61,018 bases of DNA, taken from Lachnospiraceae bacterium. Its GTDB lineage: Bacteria > Bacillota > Clostridia > Lachnospirales > Lachnospiraceae. Each line of letters starts with the position of its first letter. Within the stretch, counting starts at the first letter, position 1. The position numbers and the translations under genes are program-made. This document shows positions 1 to 8,625 of the stretch, one piece after another. The notes under the pieces are model-generated. The model had not been told where the DNA came from. It saw only the letters and a program-made list of their open reading frames with translations, and searched no databases. The stretch spans positions 1 to 61,018 of the forward strand of contig JAFUPV010000073.1 in NCBI GenBank assembly GCA_017472605.1. The letters are read 5' to 3'.

Positions 1-190
1 ATTTCCGGCATTCCGCGCCGGTTCTCTTTTCTTTCCCGACATTCCGCGGCCGGTTCTTTTTCATTTCCGGCATCCGTCAGTTCTCTTTTCTTTCCCGGCA
101 TTCCGCCGCCGGTTCTCTTTTCCTTCCCGGCATTCCGCCGTCGGTTCTTTTTCATTTCCGGCATCCGCGGTTCTCTTTTTCAATGCCCGG
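1..190. repeat. Degenerate tandem repeat downstream of iorB
   Basis: About six imperfect units of roughly 28-33 bp follow one another. Most begin CATTCCG or CATCCG, run through GGTTCT and a T/C-rich stretch, and end CCCGG or TCCGG. Units seem to alternate between a form with CTTTTC and one with TTTTTCATTTCC. The array starts at the window edge and so may be longer. It sits just past the 3' end of iorB, like other repeats in this window. No coding role is visible. Confidence 0.85.
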
Positions 191-212
191 TCCGATTGCA
201 CTTCTGCCCGAT

Positions 213-782
213 TCACGCCCCGCGGCCAAGCAGAAATGCCTTCTGATTCATTTCCACAAATTTTTTCGGCACACATTCTTCAATCGCCTGCTGCCATTTC
301 TCCACCGGAATGTCAAAATACTTCGACAATCTTCCCATCAGAACGATGTTGACCGCCTTCGCCGAGCCGGCTTCTGCTGCCAGTGACAGACAGTCCATGG
401 CATCCACCTTCACACCGAGCGCTCTCATTTTTTCCACCAGATCCTGCGGATACTGAGCGGCTCCGGTGATAACCGGCATCGGGTCAATCTCCTGTGTATT
501 GACAACAATCGTTCCGTCTTCCTTCAGATATTCCACATAGCGGGCAGCCTCCAGCTTCTCAAAAGAAACGATCAGATCCGCCTCGCCCTTATCAATGATC
601 GGTGAATACACCTTTTCACCGAAACGCACATATGTAACCACGCTTCCCCCGCGCTGGCTCATTCCATGCACCTCGGAAACCTTCACATCATAGCCCTCTG
701 TCAGCAGCAGATGACCAAGGAGCTTGCTTGCAAGCAGGGAACCCTGTCCGCCTACGCCAACGATCATAATGTTCTTTGTCAT
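213..782 (-). CDS. iorB: Indolepyruvate:ferredoxin oxidoreductase, beta subunit
   Basis: Small subunit of the enzyme that oxidatively decarboxylates aryl-pyruvates (from Trp, Phe, Tyr) to aryl-acetyl-CoA with reduction of ferredoxin in the cytoplasm. The N-terminus MTKNIMIVGVGGQGSLLASK carries the GVGGQG loop typical of the gamma/beta domain of 2-oxoacid:ferredoxin oxidoreductases. At 189 residues it has the usual length. The ATG at 782 is chosen because it overlaps the iorA stop as ATGA, a typical translational coupling; a longer frame reaching 845 lies inside iorA. Family assignment is secure; the preferred substrate is inferred from the family. Confidence 0.93.
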   Translation of the reverse strand: MTKNIMIVGVGGQGSLLASKLLGHLLLTEGYDVKVSEVHGMSQRGGSVVTYVRFGEKVYSPIIDKGEADLIVSFEKLEAARYVEYLKEDGTIVVNTQEIDPMPVITGAAQYPQDLVEKMRALGVKVDAMDCLSLAAEAGSAKAVNIVLMGRLSKYFDIPVEKWQQAIEECVPKKFVEMNQKAFLLGRGA

Positions 783-2515
783 CTTGCCACCTCCTTCAGC
801 GCATCCAGTCTGCAGAGCTGGGCACATACACCGCAGCCGACACACTGGGTCGCATCAATCACAGCCTTCTTGTCCTTCATGCTGATCGCCGGACAGCCCA
901 GGCGCATGCAGGAACGGCAGCCGATGCATTTCTCCGCTTCCACAACAAGCGGCGGGTTATGCTTTACATATTTTAACAGCGCACACGGACGGCGGCTGAT
1001 GATCACCGACGGCTCTTCTGCTGCCAGCTCTTCCTTCAGCACCCGGTCACAGGCTGCCAGATCATAGGGATCCACAACCGTCACGCGGTTAATTCCCATG
1101 GCACGGCACAGGCTTTCCAGATCGATTTTTCCTGCCGGGTCGCCTTTGATGTTGTAGCCGGTGGTCGGATTCTGCTGATGACCGGTCATTCCGGTGATGG
1201 AGTTGTCCAGAATGATCACCGTGGAATTACTCTGGTTGTAAGCAATGTTTGCAAGTCCTGTCATTCCGGAGTGCATGAAGGTCGAATCACCGATGACAGC
1301 AACGGTTTTCTTCTCGCTGTCCGGTCCCGCCGCTTTGTTGAATCCGTGAACGGCACTGATGGACGCGCCCATGCAGAGCGTCATGTCCATGGACGAAAGC
1401 GGCGCAACTGCTCCAAGTGTGTAGCAGCCGATATCACCGAGAACGGTGCATTTATTCTTTGCCAGCGTGTAGAACAGTCCGCGGTGAGGACAGCCGGCAC
1501 ACATCACCGGCGGTCTTACCGGAATGGTCTCGTCCAGCTTTCTGGCTGCCGGTGCTTCCAGACCAAGCTTCTCTGCCAGCAAATTCTGGGAGAACTCGCC
1601 TTCCATCGGAAGCAGATCCTTTCCCTCAACCGCCAGACCAAGTTTGCGGCAGTGATTCTCAATGATCGGATCCAGTTCCTCAACAATCACCAGCTTTTCC
1701 ACCTTCGCGGCAAAATCCAGGATCAGCGTTTCCGGAAGCGGATGGATCATTCCAAGCTTCAGGATGCTTGCCTTCTCACCGAAAACTTCTTTTGCATACT
1801 GGTAGCTGGTGGAGGAAGTGATGATACCAAGCTTTGTATCGCCCATTTCCACGCGGTTTAATCCGCTGGTTTCCGCAAATTCACGAAGCTTTGCCGTGCG
1901 TGCCTCCACAAAGGGGTGGCGGCGGATCGCATTGCCCGGCATCATGACATATTTTGCAATGTTTTTCTCGTAGGGACGGGACGGCGGACAGACTCTCTCT
2001 GATGTTTCCACAATGCTCTGAGAGTGCGCGATTCTGGTGCACATGCGGATGATGACCGGCGTGTCAAACTGCTCGGAAATCTCAAACGCCGCTTTTGTGA
2101 AGCTGAGCGCTTCTGCCGAATCTGCCGGTTCCAGCATCGGTACCTTTGCCGCAATGGCATAGTGGCGGGAATCCTGCTCATTCTGGGAGGAATGCATGGC
2201 CGGATCGTCGGCAACACAGATCACAAGACCGCCGTTGACTCCTGTGTAGGAGCAGGTAAACAGCGGATCAGCCGCCACGTTCAGACCTACATGCTTCATT
2301 CCGCAGAAGCTTCTTTTTCCAGCCAGTGACGCACCAAAAGCCGCTTCCATGGCTACCTTCTCGTTCGGAGCCCATTCACAATATATCTCATCATATTTCG
2401 CAGCCTCCTCCGTCACTTCCGTGCTCGGTGTGCCGGGATAGCTGGAAATTACGCTGCAGCCGGCTTCATAGAGACCGCGCGCAAGCGCTTTGTTTCCCAA
2501 CATTAACTCTCTCAT
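779..2515 (-). CDS. iorA: Indolepyruvate:ferredoxin oxidoreductase, alpha subunit
   Basis: Large thiamine-diphosphate and iron-sulfur subunit of the aryl-pyruvate oxidoreductase. Visible are the N-terminal pyrimidine-binding domain (YPGTPSTEVTE), the CAGCPHRG motif before the C-terminal TPP domain, the TPP/Mg segment (GDIGCYTLG, then GDSTFMHSGMTGL), and a C-terminal ferredoxin domain with two CxxCxxC-type 4Fe-4S clusters (CIGCRSC and CVGCGVC). An ATG at 2533 adds six residues; the one at 2515 is preferred because GGAAAGG lies upstream and the protein then starts MRELMLGNKALARG, as in relatives. It is translationally coupled to iorB. Together they support amino acid fermentation. Confidence 0.95.
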   Translation of the reverse strand: MRELMLGNKALARGLYEAGCSVISSYPGTPSTEVTEEAAKYDEIYCEWAPNEKVAMEAAFGASLAGKRSFCGMKHVGLNVAADPLFTCSYTGVNGGLVICVADDPAMHSSQNEQDSRHYAIAAKVPMLEPADSAEALSFTKAAFEISEQFDTPVIIRMCTRIAHSQSIVETSERVCPPSRPYEKNIAKYVMMPGNAIRRHPFVEARTAKLREFAETSGLNRVEMGDTKLGIITSSTSYQYAKEVFGEKASILKLGMIHPLPETLILDFAAKVEKLVIVEELDPIIENHCRKLGLAVEGKDLLPMEGEFSQNLLAEKLGLEAPAARKLDETIPVRPPVMCAGCPHRGLFYTLAKNKCTVLGDIGCYTLGAVAPLSSMDMTLCMGASISAVHGFNKAAGPDSEKKTVAVIGDSTFMHSGMTGLANIAYNQSNSTVIILDNSITGMTGHQQNPTTGYNIKGDPAGKIDLESLCRAMGINRVTVVDPYDLAACDRVLKEELAAEEPSVIISRRPCALLKYVKHNPPLVVEAEKCIGCRSCMRLGCPAISMKDKKAVIDATQCVGCGVCAQLCRLDALKEVAR

Positions 2516-2665
2516 TTCCGAAACCCTTTCCATCTTTAGATTTGCACGGGAGATTCAAACGCATCAAACCGCTTTTGCATCAGCAGGTCCAACATCCGAT
2601 TCCCTTCTCCCGTTTTACTCTTCCGATTTAACGCTTCAACCGTTTAAATCAAAATACTATTTGAT

Positions 2666-2694
2666 ATCATATCATTTTTTTCTGTTTTCGTAAA
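2666..2694 (-). promoter_or_regulatory. Predicted sigma-A promoter of iorAB
   Basis: Reading the minus strand, a weak -35 TTTACG (2694-2689) is followed after 17 bp by -10 TATGAT (2671-2666). It leaves a leader of about 130-150 nt before iorA. The 2534-2891 gap between the divergent iorA and CoA-transferase genes otherwise shows only a short near-palindrome, GGTATTATGATTATGATACC, near 2755-2775. Confidence 0.5.
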
Positions 2695-2891
2695 TAACAA
2701 TTTTCCGAAACAGTGCTTTTTTGTGCAATATGCATGGAGAAGTTCCCGGTTTTATGGTATTATGATTATGATACCAGGGGCCCAAATTCAGAAATCCGAT
2801 GCAAGCTTGCCTGTGAGAGGATTTTTGATCTGTATGCTGCCGGATTCCCCGGTACGATGTGGTATCATGCTTATAAGAAAGAGGTACGCCT

Positions 2892-4232
2892 ATGCTTAAA
2901 AATTTCATGTCTGAATATCAGGCCAAGCTGCGCACGCCGGACGAAGCGGTCCGCGCAGTAAAGAACGGCGACTGGGTTGATTACACCAGCTCCCTTGGCA
3001 AACCGGTTCTTCTGGATCAGGCGCTGGCCCGCAGGCGGGACGAGCTGTCTGACGTGAAAATCCGCGGAAATCTGATCGACGGTCCCATCATGGTTGCGGA
3101 ATGCGACGAAAATCAGGAGCACTTCACCTACCACAGCTGGCACTGCTCCTCTTACGAGCGGAAGCTCTGCGACCGGGGACTCTGCTACTACATCCCCATG
3201 GTCTTCCACAACAACGCCGCCTACTATGAATTCTTTCTTGATGTAAATGTGGTCATGGTCAGCGTTACGCCCATGGATCGCCACGGCTACTTCAACTTTT
3301 CCGTCAACACCGGCGTCGCCGCTCCCATCACGCGAATGGCAGATATCGTTATTGTTGAGGTCAACGAACACATGCCTGTGATCCACGGCGGCTATGACGA
3401 ATGCATCCACATCTCGGAAGTGGATTTCATCGTGGAAGGTCCCCATGAGCCCTTTCACTACGGAAAGCTGATCCGGCCGACAGAAATCGACCGGAAGATT
3501 TCACAGCAGATCATTCCCTACCTTGTGGACGGCGCCACGCTCCAGCTTGGCATCGGAAGCATGCCAAATGCACTTGGTGAACTGATTGCAGAATCGGACC
3601 TGAAAGATCTTGGGATGCACACGGAGCTTTGTTCCGATGCCTTTTTGAGCCTGCACAATTCCGGCAAGCTGACCAACAAGCGAAAAAGCATTGACCGGGG
3701 CAAGGGCGTTTTCGGCTGCGCCATCGGTTCCCCTGAGCTGTTTGACTGGCTGGAAGACAATCACGGCGTTGCCGCCTATCCCCTGGAATATGTGAACCGC
3801 CCCAGCATCATTGCGCAGATTGACAACATGGTTTCCATCAACAGCTGTGTTGCCGTGGATCTTTACGGTCAGGTCGCCGCCGAAAGCTCCGGTTCCAGAC
3901 AGATCAGCGGTACCGGCGGTCAGCTGGATTTTCTCATCGGAGCCTCCGCCTCAAAAGGCGGAAAAGCCTTTATCTGCATGAGTTCCACCTATACCGACAA
4001 AAAAAGCGTCCTCCATTCCCGGGTCCGTCCCCAGTTTAACGGCGACATCATCACCTCACCCCGCAGCCAGGTCTATTTCCTGGCAACGGAATACGGTGTC
4101 ATTAATTTAGAAGGCCGCTCCACATGGGAGCGGGCCGAAGGTCTGATATCAATTGCTCATCCGGATTTTCGCGATGAATTAATTAAGGAAGCGGATGCGC
4201 GGAGGATCTGGCGAAGATCCAACCGCAGATAG
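2892..4232 (+). CDS. Acetyl-CoA hydrolase/transferase family CoA-transferase (butyryl-CoA:acetate type)
   Basis: Family I CoA-transferase of 446 residues, the size of butyryl-CoA:acetate and 4-hydroxybutyrate CoA-transferases. It moves CoA between acyl-CoA and a free acid in the cytoplasm. The catalytic glutamate is most likely E245 in LGMHTELCSD, matching the HTE motif of that family; the glycine-rich GIGSMPNA loop and the C-terminal ISIAHPDFRDELIKEA segment also match. The ATG at 2892 follows AAAGAGG. Its N-terminal half differs from the classic gut butyrate enzyme as I remember it, so the acyl substrate is open. Being divergent from iorAB, it could use aryl-acetyl-CoA from that enzyme, but this is inference. 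Confidence 0.85.
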   Translation: MLKNFMSEYQAKLRTPDEAVRAVKNGDWVDYTSSLGKPVLLDQALARRRDELSDVKIRGNLIDGPIMVAECDENQEHFTYHSWHCSSYERKLCDRGLCYYIPMVFHNNAAYYEFFLDVNVVMVSVTPMDRHGYFNFSVNTGVAAPITRMADIVIVEVNEHMPVIHGGYDECIHISEVDFIVEGPHEPFHYGKLIRPTEIDRKISQQIIPYLVDGATLQLGIGSMPNALGELIAESDLKDLGMHTELCSDAFLSLHNSGKLTNKRKSIDRGKGVFGCAIGSPELFDWLEDNHGVAAYPLEYVNRPSIIAQIDNMVSINSCVAVDLYGQVAAESSGSRQISGTGGQLDFLIGASASKGGKAFICMSSTYTDKKSVLHSRVRPQFNGDIITSPRSQVYFLATEYGVINLEGRSTWERAEGLISIAHPDFRDELIKEADARRIWRRSNRR

Positions 4233-4236
4233 GAAA

Positions 4237-4282
4237 AAAGAACCGTACTGGTCTCATTTTTTGAAACCGGCACGGTTCTTTT
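4237..4282. terminator. Bidirectional terminator between convergent genes
   Basis: Arms AAAAGAACCGT (4237-4247) and ACGGTTCTTTT (4272-4282) pair around a loop of about 24 nt. T-rich tracts follow on both strands, so it can end both the CoA-transferase and the convergent DUF2264 gene. Confidence 0.8.
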
Positions 4283-4307
4283 GCATGGTCGATGCCAGAC
4301 GATTCCC

Positions 4308-6374
4308 TTACAGCATCATCTTTCCTTCCATGCCGTCAAAATCAATCACACGCTCCGTTCCGTCCTTCAGCGTAATCGTGATCGGGCCATAGCCGCCGCA
4401 CTTCTGCGGATCTGTATAGCGAATGGAAGCAACCGGGAAAATCTCATCCTCCGCAAAGTCCTCCAGACTTTCCTTCGTGATGACCTGAGAGATCAGCACA
4501 AACGGCTCATAGCCATATGGCTTCTCCCTGCGTGTCTTTCCGTAGATCACAATGGATTTCTCCGAATCCGGATTCGTTCCTTCGCTGTGAATCAGATCGA
4601 TGTCATCCCAGCCATCATAAACCGTCATCGCCATCTGCTTTTCCCTGCCGGTGGCATCATGTCCCTTCAGAACGATTGCCTTTGCTCCATCCCTTTCCAG
4701 ACGGATCACTTCCGTTCCATTGTCCGGGAATCCGTAGGAGCCCAGCGTCAGGTCAGCCGTGTAACGGAACATGCGCAGCTTATCGGCACGCATGATTCCG
4801 CAGGGTACCGTGAAGTCTGCCAGATTGACTGCCTGAATCCAGTGGCTCTCCTTTTCCAGACAATAGTTGAAGAACTGACGGCGGTAAAGCACATCGTCTT
4901 TCTGTCCATGCCAGAAAGTCACGTTGCACCGCTCGATCTCGCCGGAAGTCAGATCTTTCATCACATACTGCTGGGATTCCACCAGCCCGGTCATTGCTTC
5001 CTCACCCGGCTCGGTTCCCTTCGGCTCCGCTTCCCACGGATACTTGGTATTGAAGGAAAGCCTGGAATAGTTCCACATTCCGTGCTGATCCGTCATCCGC
5101 TTCACAACCTTGCCGTTTCGCAGAATGGTCTCGCCGTTTGCCTGATGGTTGGAAACGCAGAGGGCCGGTCCATCCAGTGCAGTAACCGTTACCTCCTTCT
5201 CTCCCATCTTGTCCCAGACACCATTGGTCTCCTTTGCGGTCCAGAACGGATGATCCGCCGGAAGGTGGAGACAGAGGAACGCCTTTCCCAGCCAGAACGG
5301 CGACTCGGCACAGGAATAGCCCTGTACAAGCGGTGTAAACTGTCCATAGAAGCCCAGAGTCGGAACTCCCTTGTAGAGGAAGTCCTCTCTGCTCATGAAC
5401 TGCATCAGGGAACCGGATGAGATTCGTCTTGCCAGTCCCGGATTTGCAGTCCAGTTTTTCAGCATCATGTTTCCGTCAAAGGGGCTTGTCGCCGCATTGC
5501 GGTAGATGTTGCTGCGTCCCCACATGTTGGTGAAGCCGTCACGGTCAAAGAAACGGTCATAGGTTTCCATCAGCCGGTTGGAATTCTCTTCAAACCGCTT
5601 TGCCAGCCACGGTTCTTTCTCGTAGCCGTACCACTGATTCCAGATCGGCGCATAGACATTGAAGGCCCAGCAGGAATAGTAGTCAAAGGAATGACCGTCA
5701 CGGTACCAGCCGTCTCCCGCATAGTAGGCAAGGATTGCCTGTCCGTGGCAGCGCATGATGTCCTCGTCAATGGGATAGCCCTCCATGTGCAGGAATGCCA
5801 GATCCAGCATGTTGAAGAGACGCCAGTTCTGAGGAACTGTGTTTGCGTGGGCATAGTCGCTTAAAAATTTCGCGATCACGTCCTTCTCCGCTTTTGTGTA
5901 AGTGTCCCAGATTTCTTCCTTGCAGATCCAGAGGCAGATAACAAGCGCACAGGTTTCCACCGTCTGCTGGAAGGTCCGGTTTTTGTCACCAACCAGCTCC
6001 ACCAGCTCGTCAAACGTACCAACACAGACCGGATCGCCTTTCGTGCAGGAACGGAGAATGTGGGACTTATAGTAATCCCGCAGCCTGTAGCCATTTGCAG
6101 TAAACTCCGGATTGCTGTGGATCAGCGGCGCCGCAATGAAGAAGGTGCGGGTCAGACCTTCGAAATATTCCGCTTTGAATTCCCAGACTGCGTCCGCGCT
6201 GTGCGGATAGGTCACCTTTGTTTCCTTTCTCGGCATCACAACCGGATCGGAAAACGATGCAATGTTTGCAAAGATTCCCTCCATCATGTATTCGCAGGCT
6301 TCCAGCCAGCTTTCCCTTGTCAATCCGGTATACGGACTTTTTTCATAATCCAACGTTTTCGGACAGAATGCCAT
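4308..6374 (-). CDS. DUF2264 domain-containing protein
   Basis: Cytoplasmic protein of 688 residues with no signal peptide. The N-terminal two thirds matches the DUF2264 family, a helical toroid-like fold found in polysaccharide utilisation loci; segments such as WRLFNMLDLAFLHMEG and GDGWYRDGHSFDYYSCWAF are typical. The C-terminal third looks beta-rich. The family's exact activity is not settled as far as I know. It starts 30 bp after the GH88 gene on the same strand, so the two form an operon and probably act on the same uronic-acid-containing oligosaccharide. The start has AAGGAGATTTGATAAATG upstream. Confidence 0.88.
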   Translation of the reverse strand: MAFCPKTLDYEKSPYTGLTRESWLEACEYMMEGIFANIASFSDPVVMPRKETKVTYPHSADAVWEFKAEYFEGLTRTFFIAAPLIHSNPEFTANGYRLRDYYKSHILRSCTKGDPVCVGTFDELVELVGDKNRTFQQTVETCALVICLWICKEEIWDTYTKAEKDVIAKFLSDYAHANTVPQNWRLFNMLDLAFLHMEGYPIDEDIMRCHGQAILAYYAGDGWYRDGHSFDYYSCWAFNVYAPIWNQWYGYEKEPWLAKRFEENSNRLMETYDRFFDRDGFTNMWGRSNIYRNAATSPFDGNMMLKNWTANPGLARRISSGSLMQFMSREDFLYKGVPTLGFYGQFTPLVQGYSCAESPFWLGKAFLCLHLPADHPFWTAKETNGVWDKMGEKEVTVTALDGPALCVSNHQANGETILRNGKVVKRMTDQHGMWNYSRLSFNTKYPWEAEPKGTEPGEEAMTGLVESQQYVMKDLTSGEIERCNVTFWHGQKDDVLYRRQFFNYCLEKESHWIQAVNLADFTVPCGIMRADKLRMFRYTADLTLGSYGFPDNGTEVIRLERDGAKAIVLKGHDATGREKQMAMTVYDGWDDIDLIHSEGTNPDSEKSIVIYGKTRREKPYGYEPFVLISQVITKESLEDFAEDEIFPVASIRYTDPQKCGGYGPITITLKDGTERVIDFDGMEGKMML

Positions 6375-6404
6375 TTATCAAATCTCCTTCCTTACCTTTT
6401 TGTA

Positions 6405-7529
6405 TTACCAGATAAACAGCTCCTGACCGGTCAGCTTCCAGATTGCCTCTACAAAGTAGTAGTCGCCGTAAATGATCGGATACTCATGTCTCTGATCGTG
6501 GTACGCGCCGGTGCACTTCTCAAGAAGGTTATCCGCGTTTTCATCCCAGTTGCAGTCCTTCTCATCCAGCGCCTTCAGCATCCGGATGGCTGCGTCATGG
6601 TACTTCTTCGCTGCCTCTTTGTCAACCAGCTTTTCCAGCTCCAGAAGACCGCAGGAAGCAATGGCTGCCGCTGTGCAGTCCTTCCATGTGCAGTCAGCAG
6701 GCTGGTCAAAGTCAACCGGGATCAGACCGTCTTCAGGAATGTTGGAAATGAAGTACTCGGCACACTTTTTCGCTGTCTCCAGATAGTTCTCATCCTTTGT
6801 ATGCATGTAGCTCAGCGTAAATCCATAGAGCGCCCAGCTCTGACCTCTCGTCCAGGAAGAACCGACGCCATAGCCCTGACCGCCAAGAGATCTCAGATAC
6901 TCGCCGGTTGCCGGATCAAAGCAGATGATGTGTTTGGAGGAACCGTTTTCACGGATGAAATGCTTCATTGCCGTATCTGCATGCATTCTTGCGATCTGGT
7001 CATAGCGCGGATCCTTCAGCTCCTTTGCCATCCAGTACAGAAGCGGCAGGTTCATCATGCAGTCAATGATTGCCCAGCCGGTGCGGTCTGTCTCATCCCA
7101 GTTGTTCCATGCGCGGAAGAATTTTCCCGCATAGTTGAAACGTCCGGCAAAATTGTCCGCAGCAAGACGGATGCGGTTCAGAGACTCCGGATTCTTCGTC
7201 AGACGGTAATTCGCGCCTGCAGTCGGCAGCCAGCGGAATCCGCTGTCGTGGTCCATTCCGGCAGCGTTCATCAGCGCGCCGTCCAGCTTCTCCTCGCTCC
7301 ACTCAGCCGCCTCTTTGTAGATCGGATCCTGTGTTGCGTTGTATAACTGCCACATCATTCCGCCCCAGAAGCCGTTTGTCCACCAGCAGATGCGCTGCGG
7401 ATTGCTCTCGTCACTGTGCACGCCGTTTTCTGTTGTAAACGGAATCTTGTGACAGCTGCGCTCTGCCACCTTCCTAACCTTTTTCTTTATTTTCTCCGAT
7501 ACCTCATTCGCCCATGCCATTTCATTCAT
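6405..7529 (-). CDS. GH88 unsaturated glucuronyl hydrolase
   Basis: Removes the delta-4,5-unsaturated uronic acid left at the non-reducing end of oligosaccharides by lyases, by hydrating the double bond, in the cytoplasm. Two catalytic aspartates fit D95 (MDHDSGF) and D156 (WAIIDCMMN); their 61-residue spacing equals that of D88/D149 in the Bacillus enzyme. The 374-residue length is normal. ATG 7529 is chosen because GGGAGGAACGAAGAC precedes it; an in-frame extension to 7643 lacks a binding site. First gene of an operon with DUF2264, divergent from an AraC regulator. Confidence 0.92.
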   Translation of the reverse strand: MNEMAWANEVSEKIKKKVRKVAERSCHKIPFTTENGVHSDESNPQRICWWTNGFWGGMMWQLYNATQDPIYKEAAEWSEEKLDGALMNAAGMDHDSGFRWLPTAGANYRLTKNPESLNRIRLAADNFAGRFNYAGKFFRAWNNWDETDRTGWAIIDCMMNLPLLYWMAKELKDPRYDQIARMHADTAMKHFIRENGSSKHIICFDPATGEYLRSLGGQGYGVGSSWTRGQSWALYGFTLSYMHTKDENYLETAKKCAEYFISNIPEDGLIPVDFDQPADCTWKDCTAAAIASCGLLELEKLVDKEAAKKYHDAAIRMLKALDEKDCNWDENADNLLEKCTGAYHDQRHEYPIIYGDYYFVEAIWKLTGQELFIW

Positions 7530-7632
7530 GTCTTCGTTCCTCCCTGTTTTTTTCCTGACAGCCCATCCTGCTGTCCGTTTCTCTATCCGCCCGATCCGGT
7601 TCCCCATTTTTTCGCGCGGATATGCTGTAACC

Positions 7633-7661
7633 AGTATAACCAATTGACTTCCATCCTGTAA
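7633..7661 (-). promoter_or_regulatory. Predicted promoter of the GH88-DUF2264 operon
   Basis: Minus strand: -35 TTACAG (7661-7656), 17 bp spacer, -10 TATACT (7638-7633). It overlaps face to face with the promoter of the divergent AraC gene, so the two polymerases should exclude each other. Confidence 0.6.
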
Positions 7662-7672
7662 TATCCTATAAT
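7644..7672 (+). promoter_or_regulatory. Predicted promoter of the AraC-type regulator, with direct repeats
   Basis: -35 TTGACT (7644-7649), 17 bp spacer, -10 TATAAT (7667-7672). Two adjacent 10-bp direct repeats, ATCCTGTAAT (7653-7662) and ATCCTATAAT (7663-7672), cover the spacer and -10, and an ATTGAC/GTCAAT inverted pair frames the region (7643-7678). One-turn direct repeats are typical AraC-family sites, so this is a likely operator for autoregulation and for GH88 control. Confidence 0.65.
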
Positions 7673-7712
7673 GTCAATTACTAACATTTTCTGCTATCAG
7701 AAAGGAGCTTCC

Positions 7713-8510
7713 ATGTTTCAGGTATCTGTCGGGGGATGCAATTCCCGCCATCCGGAGCCCTATGTCATGTTCCGGCCAAAAGGACTCAGCGAATATCTTC
7801 TGCTGATTGTAAAAACAAAAGCAGCCTTCTCCATCGGCCAGCAGGAGCTGACCGTCGATGCCGACTGCGCCATCATCATTCCGCCGGATCTTCCCTACCG
7901 CTACCAGAGCGTCAGCGGGGACTACATCAACGACTGGATCCACTTTTCCTGCGACAGCGATTCGGTCTGGAGCGAGCTGCTGCTCCCTCTTTGCACTCCG
8001 ATCCCACTGCCGGATCCTTCCCGGTTTTCCATGTTCCTTCAACAGATCTTCTGGGAGCGCAACTACGGCTCCTCCCGTTTCCGCACGGAAAACGTTTCTC
8101 TGCTGATGCAGCTGCTGATGCACAATCTGGCAGATGCCTACCGCCACCGGAACAGCCAGCGGCGCTACAGCCCCTATTACAGCCGGCTGCAGACGCTCCG
8201 CCTGACCATGCAGTCCCAACCGGACCGCAGCTATGAAGCGGACCGGATCGCAGAAAACCTCGGGATCAGCACCTCCTACTTCCAGCATCTGTACACGGAA
8301 TTCTTCGGAATTTCCTTTCAGTCCGACCGGATCCGCATGCGCATCGAATATGCCAGACAGCTGCTGGCCGGCACCAGCCTCCCGATCCGTCTGATAGCTG
8401 AGATGTGCGGTTATTCCAGCGAAGTCCATTTCTATCGCCAGTTTAAAGCACATGGCGGAATGACACCGGCTGAATACAGAGACTGTTCCAGCACCGGAAA
8501 AAGAAGTTAG
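7713..8510 (+). CDS. AraC family transcriptional regulator
   Basis: 265-residue regulator. The N-terminal ~160 residues form a cupin-like sensor domain (PYRYQ and IHFSCDSD segments), presumably binding a sugar or uronide. The C-terminal ~100 residues hold the two HTH motifs of the AraC family (ADRIAENLGISTSYFQHLY and IRLIAEMCGYSSEVHFYRQF). The ATG at 7713 is preferred over 7671 because GAAAGGAG lies just upstream and 7671 falls within the -10 region. It is divergent from GH88-DUF2264 and most likely activates that operon through the direct repeats between them. Confidence 0.9.
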   Translation: MFQVSVGGCNSRHPEPYVMFRPKGLSEYLLLIVKTKAAFSIGQQELTVDADCAIIIPPDLPYRYQSVSGDYINDWIHFSCDSDSVWSELLLPLCTPIPLPDPSRFSMFLQQIFWERNYGSSRFRTENVSLLMQLLMHNLADAYRHRNSQRRYSPYYSRLQTLRLTMQSQPDRSYEADRIAENLGISTSYFQHLYTEFFGISFQSDRIRMRIEYARQLLAGTSLPIRLIAEMCGYSSEVHFYRQFKAHGGMTPAEYRDCSSTGKRS

Positions 8511-8567
8511 ACAAGAAGAAACAGGCTGCGTGAGCTTCTCCCGTTATGGCAGCATCCGCGCAAACGA

Positions 8568-8617
8568 ACAACAGGAGACACCGGAATCTATGCTTCCGTT
8601 GTCTCCTGTTGTTTTTT
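8568..8617. terminator. Terminator after the AraC gene
   Basis: Arms AACAACAGGAGACACCGGAA and TTCCGTTGTCTCCTGTTGTT pair with one mismatch, followed by a T-run on the plus strand. The convergent EAL gene stops at 8626, so the hairpin may serve it too, though its minus-strand T-tract is weaker. Confidence 0.85.
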
Positions 8618-8625
8618 CTTTGTAT

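Noticed and set aside
1-190. CRISPR-like array
   Set aside because: Units are similar along their full length and of uneven size, with no unique spacers between fixed repeats; no cas genes are near.
4281-5420. Plus-strand frame of 379 codons
   Set aside because: Opposite the DUF2264 gene; begins inside the terminator region and resembles no protein.
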